A stretch of 64,000 bases of DNA from Elymus sibiricus. Taxonomy: Eukaryota > Streptophyta > Magnoliopsida > Poales > Poaceae. Made by a program: the position numbers and the translations under genes. The first letter of the stretch is position 1. The number at the start of each line of letters is the position of its first letter. Below are positions 43,097 through 53,597 of this stretch, one piece after another. The stretch covers positions 414,761,409 to 414,825,408 of the forward strand of contig CM077667.1 in the NCBI GenBank assembly GCA_039707655.1, given 5' to 3'. A model generated the notes under the pieces. It saw only the letters and a list, made by a program, of their open reading frames with translations. It was not told where the DNA came from and ran no database searches.

Positions 43097-43410
43097 TCGG
43101 TGCAACCCACACTTTCCACTCGGTGCCACCGATTCCCATACTCAGACAGACCTAAGCCAAACCCTAGCCTTTCGGTGCAACCGATTCTGCTTCGGTGCCA
43201 CCGAGTTTGGGTTGCCAACTTTCTGTTATGCAGTTTCACAACATCGGTACCACCGAGTTTGTTTAATCGGCGTTACCAAGATTGGGCAATCTGACCATTG
43301 GTCACCTTATCAGTGCAACCGAGTCTTATATATCGGTCTCACCGAGATTCAAAAGTTGCTACCTTTGGAGCAACTCGGTACCACCGAGATTCACACATCG
43401 GTGTCACCCA
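43097..43410. repeat. LTR TCGGT-N3-ACCGA palindrome array of element B (5' copy)
   Basis: 13-bp inverted repeats lie at 43097, 43120, 43172, 43192, 43244, 43267, 43310, 43333, 43375 and 43398. The three centre bases vary (GCA, GCC, ACC, CTC, GTC). Several half-sites are mutated here but perfect in the 3' LTR (51147-51461), for example at 43267, 43310 and 43398. The array ends about 40 bases upstream of the TATA box. Confidence 0.88.
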
Positions 43411-43451
43411 GTTGGTCACTTAAGGTGTAACGGTTGGATTTTTGGAGATGC

Positions 43452-43460
43452 CTATATATA
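43452..43460 (+). promoter_or_regulatory. TATA box of element B 5' LTR
   Basis: CTATATATA followed by CCCCTTCACC, identical in core to element A at 5822. The 3' LTR has a changed version (CTTTATATA at about 51504). Confidence 0.75.
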
Positions 43461-44258
43461 CCCCTTCACCACCACCTACTCGAAAGAGAAGCACTCAGAA
43501 CTATTCCATACTTGCCCCATCCAGTTTTCTGAGAGAGAGCCACCTACTCATGTGTTGAGATCATGCCATTCCATTCCAACCATATGAATCTTGATCTCTA
43601 GCCTCCCCAAGTTGCTTTCCACCAATCCCATCTCTTCCACCAAGCCAAATCTGTGAGAGAGTGATTGTGTGTTGAGGAGTCTATCATCTTGAAGCACAAG
43701 AGCAAGGAGTTCATCGACATTGCCAAGCCTATTACCTTTTGGAGGGTGGTGCCTCCTAGATTGGTTAGGTGTCGCTTGGGAGCCTCCTAGTTCGTGTTGT
43801 GGAGTGAACCAAGAAGTTTGTAAGGGCAAGGAGATCGCCTACTTCGTGAATATCTACCCATAGTGAGGCTAGTCCTTCGTGGACGGAAGCCGTTATGGAA
43901 TAGTCAAGGTTGCTACTTCGTGGACCCTTATGGGTGGAGCCCTCCGTGGACTCTCGCGACCGTTACCCTCCGTGGGTTGAAGACTCCATAAACGTGGACG
44001 TACGATAGCACCACCTATCGGAACCACGGGAAAAAGTCATCGTGTCTACAATTGTGTTTGATCCTCCAACCCTTCCTTTCTACTCATGCTTGTTGTTACT
44101 TTCCGCTGCTATACTCTTAGACATGCATGTGTAGGGTGTACCTGACTTGCTATGAATGCTAAAATCCGCCGACACTAAAAATTGGGAAAAGGCTAGATTT
44201 TTATTTGGTCAAGTAGTCTAATCACCCCCACCTCTAGACATACTTTCGGTCCTACAAG

Positions 44259-44271
44259 TGGTATCAGAGCC
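44259..44271 (+). promoter_or_regulatory. PBS of element B (initiator tRNA-Met)
   Basis: TGGTATCAGAGCC begins two bases after the LTR end, the standard plant copia primer-binding site. Confidence 0.9.
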
Positions 44272-44308
44272 AGGTTTCCATTGCATTGGTCTCACAACCT
44301 AGGAGAGT

Positions 44309-46495
44309 ATGGCGTCTAGTGAGGGAAATTATCACCGTAGAGGTCCGTATTTTGATGGCACTAATTTTGCTAGTTGGAAGCACAAAATGAAAATGCATAT
44401 TCTTGGTCATAACCCCGCCATATGGGCTATTGTTCATGTTGGCTTGCAAGGTGAATTCTTTGGTGATGGAAAGGAACCGGATCGTGAAGCGACCGCGTAT
44501 GAATTGAAGATGTTGCAATATAACGCTCAAGCATGCGACATTCTCTTCAGCTACCTATGCCCCGAAGAATTCAACAAAATCAGCCGTCTTGAGAATGCAA
44601 AAGAGATTTGGGATACTTTGGTTGATATGCACGAAGGTATCGAGTCCGTGAGAGAATCCAAGTTGGATGTTCTTCAAAGTCAGCTTGACAAGTTCAAGAT
44701 GAAGGATGATGAAGGAGTCGCGGAGATGTACTCTAGGCTAGCTCTCATCATCAATGAGTTTGCCGGCTTAGGAAGCGAAGAAATGACCGACAAATTCATC
44801 ATCAAGAAGATACTTTGAGATTTGGATGAGAGATACGACACCGTGTGCACATTGATCCAAATGATGCCCAACTACAAAGATCTCAAGCCTACGGAAGTCA
44901 TTGGAAGGATTGTTGCTCATGAGATGACACTCAAAGACAAAGAAGAGCTTCACAACAAGTCTAGCGGTGCTTACAAAGCCACAAGTGATGCTCCCGCAAC
45001 TTCAAGCGACAACCTTGTCACCAATGAAGAGATAAGCCTCATGGTCAAGAAATTCAACAAGTTCTACAAGAATAGAGGCAAAGAACGAAGCTCCAACTCA
45101 AGATATGATGAGAAGCATTCGTCAAGTCGTGACCGCAATTGCTACAATTGTGGGAAGCCCAGACACTACTCCAATGAGTGCACGGCTCCCTACAAACAAA
45201 GAGAAGAGTCACCTAGAAGACGAAGCTCAAGGAATGAATCACCTCAAAGAGAGAGAAGGAGTAGAGATGATCGTTATGAACGAAGACCCTCAAGGAGAAG
45301 TAGGGATTCGAAGAAGAAGGACAAGTACACCAAGAGCTACACAAGAAGAAAACATCATGCTCATGTTGGTGAATGGGTTTCCGACTCCGACTCCGACAAC
45401 GACTCCGAGAGAAGCTATCACTCCAACTCCGACTATAGTCAAGATGAAGGTGTTGCCGGACTTGCACTAGTGACTACCAACTCCTATGATCTATTTGACT
45501 CACCAAACAAAGGGAGTGGAAGTTGCTTCATGGCTAAAGGCCCCAAGGTATCACACCCCGAATATCTTGATTTCGATAGTGATGAAGATGACTTGCTTTG
45601 TGATGATGACTTGCTCTTTGATAAAACTAGTGATGTTAGTCAAAAAGAACTTGATAATTCTCATGCTAGTCAAGATAAGTCAATTGATGATGATAAGATG
45701 AAAATAGAACAACTAACTAAAGAACTAAACACTCTTAAGTTAGCCCATGAATCTACTCTCAAAGATCATAGAGAGCTTGTAAGGACTCATGAGAAGCTAC
45801 GCTTCGAGAAGCTCAACTTGGAGCAAGAGCATGAGTTTCTTAAAGATATCAATGACGATCTCCGAAAGAAGACTTCATCTTATCTAGCCAAACGACTACT
45901 CTTGTCTACATTCATGCCAGAAGTTAAATCTAAACAAACTAGTAACAAAGGCAAGAAAGGTTCTTCATCTAGTAGCAACAATAAAAATGCTAAACCCAAT
46001 GATGTTGCTTCTAGTAGTTCTATTGATTCCACTAATGATGATTCTCTTAGCCAAGTTACACTTGAGCAAGAAAATGCTTTATTGAAAGGAATTATAGACA
46101 AAGGTATCTACAAGAGTCTTGCTGGGTGTAAGCAATTTGAGGAAATTGTACGCAAGCACGGAGGATACCAGAAGAACCATGGTGTTGGCTACTTCAACGC
46201 TAATGGAGTTGAATGGGAAGAAGGTCAATACCCCAAGCCCAAGTTTGTTCCTCAAAAGGAGAAATATGAAAATACTCTTCCCAAGGGAACAAACACTCAA
46301 GATGACCTTCCACCACAAGACCACAAGCTCAAGGGCAAGAACAAGCTTCAAGAGGACATTGACTCATATGAAGATGAATCCCTAGCTTTGGTGGAGTGTG
46401 TTCCCAAGGCTACTTCAAGCTCAACTTCTACAAAGGCTACTTCAACACCAAGGATCCCCATCAATTTGATGTGGGTCCCCAAGAAGAAGAACTAG
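44309..46495 (+). pseudogene. Element B gag, one in-frame stop
   Basis: ATG 44309 begins MASSEGNYHRRGPYFDGTNF, the usual SIRE/copia capsid start, followed by LENAKEIWDTLVDMHEGIE and a capsid core. A TGA at 44816-44818 is the only interruption. The same frame continues to TAG 46493-46495. The zinc knuckle C-X2-C-X4-H-X4-C (CYNCGKPRHYSNEC) lies at 45140-45181. It is followed by an Arg/Ser-rich RNA-binding-like stretch, acidic regions, a coiled-coil-like segment near 45700-45870 and a Ser/Lys-rich tail. Total length would be 728 codons. TGA in place of CGA is a C-to-T change at a CpG, as methylation damage produces. Confidence 0.88.
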
Positions 46496-47381
46496 AGAGT
46501 TCTTGAGGGGTGACTCTGCCAAAGAAATTCACTCACATTCATTATTGGCAAGAACTATTTGCAATCAACATCAACTCTATGCAATAGTTCAAGGAGTCAC
46601 ACATTCCCTCAAAGGTAAGAAAGGGACAAGGTAATCAACAAATCAATGGACATCATTACACATGCTTTGCACTCCATGTCCATAGATATCCTTGTATTTG
46701 TCTCTTGTGTGTTGGGACTAACCCATGTAGGTGAGAAGAGTAAGGAAACAACAAGGATGCTCCCAACTCTTGGTGATCTTCATCAACCTTGAGCATCCAC
46801 CACTACCTCACCAACATGAAGTCTTCATCGACAAAACCCAAGGTTAGTTTATCCCTCCTATGGGGGGATGTCACATCAAGGGGGAGCTTTACTCTAAGAC
46901 TTGAGTTAAAGCATCTCTTAGTATGTGACAACATTAAATGCTTGATGTAAAAGTGGTAACCCCACTTGTGCTTAAACGATGAGTATGACCTATGATCAAG
47001 TATTCTTACTTGGCTCCTATGTCAATATACTCATATATAGATGACTCCGTCATCGCCAAAGTGCTTGTTAGATGCTAGTATGTTTGTGCATGTTTGTCAT
47101 GATTTCATTTGACATCTTATTGTGTGAGCATGTTGGTCTGTATTTATTTGTCCCATTCGAGGACATCCAATTGTTGCTATTTCGATTTTGATTTATCTTT
47201 TGCCAATTGGCTGGACAAGAATGCCTAGGACCACTCTCTAGCTATCTATGCTTTCTCACCTCATATTCTATTCATGCTGCATCACAAAATTTGAACAAAT
47301 ACTTTTCGATCCCTCTGTGTGTGGAGCACTCGGAGTTCCGTATCGACAAAGGACTGACCATTAAAACCTCCCAAGTGCATC

Positions 47382-48079
47382 TCGGTGGAACCAACCCAAA
47401 ATTCTCGGTCTCACCGAATGCCTAGGGTTGATCTGGTTTTTGATCTTGGTACTACCGATTCCATATTCTCGGTTACACCGAGTTTCCCTATCAGCTGACA
47501 GTTAAGGAACTCGGTGACACCGAAAATTTAGAATCGGTGTCACCGACAGCAAGGGGTATATATGCTGTGGACCCGACGCTTTGAAAATCAATCTTCAAAC
47601 CGTCGCGCCCCAAAACCCTACGCTGCCAATTCGTGACCCCTGGTTATCGCCTTTGCTTCCCCATGCGTCTCCGCCGCTGGGATCCTCGCCGTCGACGGAT
47701 ATCTTCACCGCCGTCTTCGCCGTAGCGGATCCGTCACCAAGCTAGGGTATGGATCCGACCCTTCATTGTGCTCCCCGTCCGATTCTTGCGCATTGGAGTT
47801 GATTTTATCGATAATCCACCATGTGCAATCCTCCCAATCCTCTAAAAGTTCGAGTAGATTAGCGAATCGAATTTTTTTAGTTTTAGTTGCCCGCAAAATC
47901 GCATCTCGGTGATACCGAGTCAGAAAAATCGGTTCCACCGATTTATTTTTTGTGCTACTGAGGACAGTACTCGGTGAAACCGAGTGGCAGTTTTCGGTCC
48001 CACAAAAACTGCTGCCAAGTTTCTGTTAAGAGTATTGTGAGTCTCGGCAGCACCGAAAATTTTGACTTGGTGACACCGA
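47382..48079. repeat. Internal TCGGT-N3-ACCGA palindrome array of element B
   Basis: Copies lie at 47382, 47404, 47446, 47469, 47511 and 47534, upstream of the TATA box at 47557. Further copies at 47906, 47929, 47971, 47994, 48043 and 48067 lie in the probable leader intron. Many are exact (TCGGTCTCACCGA, TCGGTGTCACCGA); others carry one or two changes. Confidence 0.88.
47557..47563 (+). promoter_or_regulatory. Internal TATA box before the element B env-position ORF
   Basis: TATATAT in GGGGTATATATGCTGTGG, 11 bases after the last upstream palindrome and about 640 bases before the ORF start, with a GC-rich leader between. Confidence 0.6.
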
Positions 48080-48196
48080 AATTCTTTTTTGATGTGAACT
48101 ACATCTAAGATTTTTCTGTTCAATCTTTCAAAAATAGCTGCATTTTGTAATGACTCATCTTCTTCTGCTCCTCTATACTCTATTCACAGGGTCAGT

Positions 48197-50311
48197 ATGT
48201 CAGATGCTGAGGACAGTGAGAACAACTTCGGAGAGGAGAATATTGTCATGAGTTCAGGCACTAGTCCTGAGTCTAGTTCATCTTCAGATCCAGGCACCCC
48301 CAGTTCTCATGGGTTGCCCAAGGCTGCTACTAGGGCCAGGAAGAAGCTGAATTCAGATGAGGAGGACTCAGATTTTGTTCCAGAGGAAGTTCTTGCCAAG
48401 AAGCAAGACAAAGCTGCTAAGAAGTCTGCTAATGAAGCCACCTCTTCCAGAAGAACTGTCAGCAAGGTATATGCTAGCTCTGAAGCTATGAGAGCACCTG
48501 AGAGTGCTAGGGATACCATGACCATTGAGCCTCCAAGGAAGTCATTGCCTAAGAAGACAGGAGAGAAGAAGGCCGGAAAAAGGATTGTCTATGTCACTGG
48601 CAGGCAAACATCTATGTTTGAGGACCCAGAGGAGACTGCTGGTGCTGCTGCTGAGGAGGAGGAGGAAGAGCAGGTTGTCAAGGCCCCTCCCAAGAAGAAG
48701 CAAAAGAAGCTTTTGGCAAATGCTATGCCAAAGCAAGGTCCCTCCAAGAGCACCAAGTCTGCCCCCAAGAAGGTTGCTGCTGAAAAACCCAAGAGGACAT
48801 CCAGGCAGATTCCAGCTTCTGAGAAGAACAAAGGAACTACCTCCAGAGTTGAGGATGAGGATGCCATGTCTGCTTTGATGAAGCTTAGACCACACCTTCC
48901 TAAACACAATGCCAGCCATCCACTTGCTGAAGACATGAAGAAGAGGAAGGATTCTGGTTTGAGGGCATGGAGAGCTATTGATCCTTATGCCCAGAGGAGA
49001 AAGACATCTATGGACTACAAATTCTATACCAAGGAGCAACAAGATTTCAATGAGACCGTGCTGCTTGACAAGAGTCCAGCTGTGAGCGATATGAGATATG
49101 TTGACTGGAAGTACATCAAGGCTAATGAAGATTTCTTTCCAAATGTTCAAGACAACTTTCATTGCATTGGCTTAGATGAGTTTGTTGGCAAAGAGTTCTA
49201 TGCAAGGAACGATGAGATGATCATGCAATTCTACTCCACTGCTCACTTCTATGGAGATGATAGAATTGTATGGATGACAGAAGGAGCAAGATACGAGTCT
49301 ATTGTTGATGAATGGGCTGCCATCTTAGGAGTCCCAGAGGTGCAGGATGGTGACTTGGATGTCTACTCTGAATCCAAGGAGAGCCATGATGCTATGAAGG
49401 ACATGTACAATGCTATCCCTGCTGCTAACTTGAAATCTCACAAGTTAGGATCTATCTACTTCCTCCAGGCTGGCCTCCGCACCATGAACACCATTTTGAG
49501 GCATACCTTGATGCCCAAGTCAGGAGATGAGAAGATGATTCGAGGCCATTCAATCAACATGCTGATCCATCTTGACACACACACCAGGATACGTGTGATG
49601 GACTTGATAGTAGAGACTGTGAAGAGGGTTGCTGCTGATCAGAAGCGCTCATGCTACTATGCACCCTACATTCATATGCTCATCAACTCCAAGCTGGAGA
49701 AGCACATCTTTGCTCTGGACAGACCCCATTTGCCCCTACAGCCAGATTTAGAGGACAACATTGTGGTGATGGACCCAAAACATCCCACATCAGCTGCAGC
49801 TCAAGCACAGGCAGAGGCAGAGGCAGCTAGAGCCACTAGTGCTCAGGTCCCTAGATCCAGGAATGAGCAAATGGATCTCTTGATGTCATCCGTTCAAGGC
49901 ATGCAGAAGGACATCAAGGACATACTGAACAATCAAAATAGTCTTATTAGGATCTTTGAGAACATGATCAAGACCCTTAATGACAAGGTAGATGGGCTGA
50001 CCAAGACAGTCAATGAGCTCAAGAAGGAAGTTGACTCTGTGCCTCTTCCTCAGTCTTCTTCTGATGATGATGGTGATGAGGATGACTCTCCTCTCAGGCC
50101 AGGCACACACTTTACTACCCAGGCCAGATCAGCCACAGTGTCAGCTCCAGATTTGAGGCCATCTTCATCAGCACCTGCTACTGTCACCTCAGCTCCATTT
50201 GCTCCAGTTGCCACACCAACTCCTTCCAGGACATCAACTGAGATCTTCGCCGACGCTGTTCTCTCGACTCCTTCATCAACAACCGGAGGAGATCAGCCCA
50301 AGAATGCTTAG
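48197..50311 (+). CDS. Env-position ORF of element B, 704 aa
   Basis: Intact frame beginning MSDAEDSENNFGEENIVMSS. Residues 1-160 are acidic and Ser-rich. Lysine clusters near 165-200 (PPKKKQKKLL, APKKVAAEKPKR) look like nuclear signals. Residues about 270-500 form a globular domain with MQFYSTAHFYGDDRIVWMTE, shared with element A. Residues about 560-630 look like a coiled coil (MQKDIKDILNNQNSLIRIFE, DKVDGLTKTVNELKKEV). The tail is Ser/Pro/Thr-rich. There is no signal peptide or membrane segment, so 'envelope' is a positional label only. It is followed by the G-rich tract AAAGGGGGAGAAG (50344). With gag it is one of only two products this element keeps. Confidence 0.8.
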   Translation: MSDAEDSENNFGEENIVMSSGTSPESSSSSDPGTPSSHGLPKAATRARKKLNSDEEDSDFVPEEVLAKKQDKAAKKSANEATSSRRTVSKVYASSEAMRAPESARDTMTIEPPRKSLPKKTGEKKAGKRIVYVTGRQTSMFEDPEETAGAAAEEEEEEQVVKAPPKKKQKKLLANAMPKQGPSKSTKSAPKKVAAEKPKRTSRQIPASEKNKGTTSRVEDEDAMSALMKLRPHLPKHNASHPLAEDMKKRKDSGLRAWRAIDPYAQRRKTSMDYKFYTKEQQDFNETVLLDKSPAVSDMRYVDWKYIKANEDFFPNVQDNFHCIGLDEFVGKEFYARNDEMIMQFYSTAHFYGDDRIVWMTEGARYESIVDEWAAILGVPEVQDGDLDVYSESKESHDAMKDMYNAIPAANLKSHKLGSIYFLQAGLRTMNTILRHTLMPKSGDEKMIRGHSINMLIHLDTHTRIRVMDLIVETVKRVAADQKRSCYYAPYIHMLINSKLEKHIFALDRPHLPLQPDLEDNIVVMDPKHPTSAAAQAQAEAEAARATSAQVPRSRNEQMDLLMSSVQGMQKDIKDILNNQNSLIRIFENMIKTLNDKVDGLTKTVNELKKEVDSVPLPQSSSDDDGDEDDSPLRPGTHFTTQARSATVSAPDLRPSSSAPATVTSAPFAPVATPTPSRTSTEIFADAVLSTPSSTTGGDQPKNA

Positions 50312-50790
50312 CTATATCTCTTTGAACTTTTTGGTAACTTGTTGCCAAAGGGGGAGAAGTGTATATAGATCTTTAGGCTTCGAGTGAGAGAGCGTTGTTT
50401 TTATCGCTTTTCAAAAACATTTGGTTTTTTGATTTGTTTGTGTTGAACTATGTGGTGTTTTGATCATACGCTTAATGTGTGTTGCTACTATTTCCTATCA
50501 TCATGCTGCCTAAGAGATGATCATTCACCTTTGCTTATTTGTGTTGTGCTATGATATTAACTCTTATTACTCTCGCACACCACCAAGATGTATGTGACAT
50601 GGAAGAAGTGCCCCAGGTACCTAATCGATTGTGCATTTGCATTCAAACGAAAATCTTAAAATAATGCACAAATTTAGGGGGAGCTCTTGCTTATCACATA
50701 CTTCTCAAAGCGACGATTATATTCATTGATCATATCATATGTCGAAGCTTTGATCTATATGTTGTCATCAATTACCAAAAAGGGGGAGAT
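50312..50790 (+). other. 3' untranslated region of element B
   Basis: No gene. It contains the conserved G-rich tract at 50344-50357 after the ORF, a second one near 50674-50682 (TTTAGGGGGAGCTC), and the polypurine tract AAAAAGGGGGAG at 50777-50788 next to the LTR. Confidence 0.75.
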
Positions 50791-52306
50791 TGAAAGCACA
50801 TTTGCTCCCTTGGTGGTTTTGGTAATTAATAACAACATATAAGTCATTGGACTAATGTTTCCACTAAGCATATTTCAGGAAAAGTTCAATGATAGGATTG
50901 GCAAAAGGATTGTGGAGATTGTGGAGATACCCCACGATGCAAGGAAATGGATTGGCAAAGCTTCAAGCAAGAGGACTCTACATTTTACTTTGTGAGAAAT
51001 CACTTTGAGTCCATAGGAAAGCCAATACTATTAAAAGGGGGTAAGGTATTGTTGGTGAACAAAATGCTCATACGTGCACAAGTGATAGTCACCAAAAACA
51101 CCCACAAGCTCTTCCACAAAAGTCTGTCCAAAGTCAAATATCCAAAATCGGTGCAACCAACACTTTCCACTCGGTGCCACCGATTCCCATACTCAGGCAG
51201 ACCTAAGCCAAACCCTAGCCTTTCGGTGCAACCGATTCTACTTCGGTGCCACCGAGTTTGGGTTGCCAACTTTCTGTTACGCAGTTTCACAACATCGGTA
51301 CCACCGAGTTTGTTGAATCGGCGTCACCGAGATTGGGCAATCTGACCGTTGGTCACCTTATCGGTGCAACCGAGTCTTATATATCGGTCTCACCGAGATT
51401 CAAAAGTTGCTACCTTTGGAGCAACTCGGTACCACCGAGATTCACACATCGGTGTCACCGAGTTGGTCACTTAAGGTGTAACGGTTGGATTTTTGGAGAT
51501 GCCTTTATATACCCCTTCACCACCACCTACTCGAAAGAGAAGCACTCAGAACTATTCCATACTTGCCCCATCCAGTTTTCTGAGAGAGAGCCACCTACTA
51601 ATGTGTTGAGATCATGCCATTCCATTCCAACCATATGAATCTTGATCTCTAGCCTCCCCAAGTTGCTTTCCACCAATCCCATCTCTTCCACCAAGCCAAA
51701 TCTGTGAGAGAGTGATTGTGTGTTGAGGAGTCTATCATCTTGAAGCATAAGAGCAAGGAGTTCATCGACATTGCCGAGCCTATTACCTTTTGGAGGGTGG
51801 TGCCTCCTAGATTGGTTAGGTGTCGCTTGGGAGCCTCCTACTTCATGTTGTGGAGTGAACCAAGAAGTTTGTAAGGGCAAGGAGATCGCCTACTTCGTGA
51901 AGATCTACCCATAGTCAGGCTAGTCCTTCGTGGACGGAAGCCGTTATGGAATAGTCAAGGTTGCTACTTCGTGGACCCTTATGGGTGGAGCCCTCCGTGG
52001 ACTCTCGTGACCGTTATCCTCCGTGGGTTGAAGACTCCATAAACGTGGACATACGATAGCACCACCTATCGGAACCACGGGAAAAAATCATCGTGTCTAC
52101 AATTGCGTTTGATCCTCCAACCCTTCCTTTCTACTCATGCTTGTTGTTACTTTCCGCTGCTATACTCTTAGACATGCATGTGTAGGGTGTACTTGACTTG
52201 CTATGAATGCTAAAATCTGCCAACACTAAAAATTGGGAAAAGGCTAGATTTTTATTTGGTCAAGTAGTCTAATCACCCCCCCTCTAGACATACTTTCGGT
52301 CCTACA
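50791..52306 (+). mobile_element. 3' LTR of element B
   Basis: 1516 bp, same ends as the 5' LTR, with the palindrome array at about 51147-51461. Followed by the TSD AAGGT at 52307-52311. Confidence 0.93.
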
Positions 52307-52311
52307 AAGGT

Positions 52312-52774
52312 GGGCCACTCTTCCACGACCTCTAAGGCCTCTGAGGTGGAAGAAGATATTCCTAAGCCTCCTGAAGCCCCAATCCAAAGCTCCCAAGACC
52401 CCATCTCTCATCAAGACAACCTTCCCCCGCAGGCCGAATACGTTTTTTCCGAGGCCATGGATACTGATGCTTACCCGGCCAATATTGGCAACCCGCCAAG
52501 TCCAACTCTCCAAACAATTGAAGAAAACCCGTCTGAGAAAAATGATGCCGACGTCACCATCACCGGGACGGGTTATAAGCCACCAGGAGCCTCCACCGTA
52601 TTGGCCAAGCACAAAGAAGAGACGCCTTTGCTGGAGAAGGGCAAGGCGAAATTGGACCTGCCAGATTTTGCAGATTTCAATGTCAGTGAGCTGCACGCCG
52701 GTTATCTGAACCGCCTTCATACAAGTCGTGATATGGAGGCCGGCTTAGTAAATTTGATGAAGCAGAAGTATGAG
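52312..52774 (+). CDS. Antisense TAT gene, exon 4, right part
   Basis: Continues the exon that begins at 42707. With element B removed the exon has 496 bases; together with exon 3 this is exactly 187 codons. Glu/Ser/Pro-rich sequence (SEVEEDIPKPPEAPIQSSQD) leads into a more ordered end (LHAGYLNRLHTSRDMEAGL). It ends at a GTACGA donor (52775). Confidence 0.75.
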
Positions 52775-52817
52775 GTACGAATTTTAATCCCTTTCCACCT
52801 CACAGATATATACTTAT

Positions 52818-53088
52818 GTAGCCCCCAAGGGCCGGCTTATCTTGAAAAAGATGAGTCGGGTCTTACCATAATAACTTTGAAAGAATCCACACGTAGCCCC
52901 CAAGGGCCGGCTTATCTTTGAAAAAAGATAAGCCGGGTCTTGCAACAATAACTTTGAAAGAATCCGCATGTAGCCCCCAAGGGCCGGCTTATCTTGAAAA
53001 AGATGAGCCGGGTCTTTCAATGGTTACTTAGGAAAAAAATCCACTCGTAGCCCCCAAGGGCCGGCTTATCCTGAAAAAGATGAGCCGG
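52818..53088. repeat. Four tandem hairpin units in an intron of the antisense TAT gene
   Basis: Units of 75-77 bp start with GTAGCCCCCAAGGGCCGG at 52818, 52893, 52970 and 53047. Each contains an inverted repeat with a short loop: CCGGCTTATCTT ... AAGATGAGCCGG (52832-52859, 52907-52936, 52984-53011, 53061-53088). The second copy pairs perfectly (AAGATAAGCCGG). All lie in the 451-bp intron 52775-53225. Confidence 0.88.
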
Positions 53089-53225
53089 GTCTTTGCGAGA
53101 CTTTGAAATGACTTACATTAGCCACCAAGTGCCAAGTGTATTGCTTGCAATGTGCTTGGAACTTGAATACTTGAATCATAACAAATTTGTGCATTAACAA
53201 TCTCCAACTCCCAAACTGTATGTAG

Positions 53226-53502
53226 GAGGAATTAAACGTGAAGGAGTCGCATCTTGGCAACTTGAACAAGAGAGTGGCGGCTCTGGAAACCAAGAGCAGC
53301 GAGGCCGAGGCAAAGTTAAAACTTGCCTTGGAGGACTTAGAAAAGTTGAAGTCTGACTTTACTGCTGAGCGCGCCACCCTTGAGGGGGAGAAAACCGCCT
53401 TGCAAAAGCACGCGGAAGATGCTGAAACACAACTGAAGTCGGTTGCTGAAGAGCTTGCCAGCTTAAAGTGGCAAATATGTCGAATGACAGCCGCCATCTT
53501 TG
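53226..53502 (+). CDS. Antisense TAT gene, coiled-coil exon
   Basis: Follows a GTATGTAG acceptor (ending 53225) in phase 0 and ends at a GTAAGC donor (53503). It encodes about 92 residues of heptad-like sequence (LNKRVAALETKSSEAEAKLK, ALEDLEKLKSDFTAERATLE), clearly a coiled coil. The matching coiled coil in gypsy X lies at 32750-33300. Confidence 0.8.
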
Positions 53503-53597
53503 GTAAGCACAAAAAACTTATTCTCCATTGAAGCACTTTATCAATTAGGGTAGTCATAAAATGCTCAACTGAGTTTATACTCTTTATTGTCTCACAG

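Larger units (their letters stand above)
42740..44256 (+). mobile_element. 5' LTR of element B
   Basis: 1517 bp from TGAAAGCACATTTGC to TTCGGTCCTACA. It carries ten TCGGT-N3-ACCGA-type palindromes (43097-43410) and a TATA box CTATATATA at 43452-43460. Confidence 0.93.
46496..48196 (+). promoter_or_regulatory. Spacer of element B with internal palindrome array, TATA box and leader
   Basis: No gene, and no pol remnant that I can recognise. A G-rich tract lies at about 46876-46887. From 47382 the LTR palindrome word reappears, with a TATA box TATATAT at 47557-47563, then a GC-rich leader (47590-47740) and a probable leader intron. The acceptor TATTCACAG ends just upstream of the ATG at 48197, and the donor may be near 47744. 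The arrangement copies that of the LTR promoter. Confidence 0.65.
42740..52306 (+). mobile_element. SIRE-lineage copia element B, complete but lacking pol
   Basis: The LTR pair 42740-44256 and 50791-52306 has a perfect 5-bp TSD, AAGGT (42735-42739 and 52307-52311). PBS for initiator tRNA-Met at 44259, gag at 44309-46495, a 1.7 kb spacer with a palindrome array, a 704-aa env-position ORF (48197-50311) and a polypurine tract (about 50777-50788) follow. No protease, integrase, RT or RNase H is present, so movement needs enzymes from an autonomous relative. By eye the LTRs differ at roughly 30-35 of 1517 positions (about 2%). Confidence 0.93.

Noticed and set aside
43282..43587. ORFs of about 100 codons in the LTRs of element B (also 51246-51638)
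   Set aside because: They run through the palindrome array, TATA box and leader, which explains the sequence without coding.
48197..50311. Calling the 704-aa ORF a viral envelope protein
   Set aside because: No signal peptide, transmembrane segment or fusion motif is visible. Lysine clusters and a coiled coil suggest an intracellular protein, so only the position is env-like.
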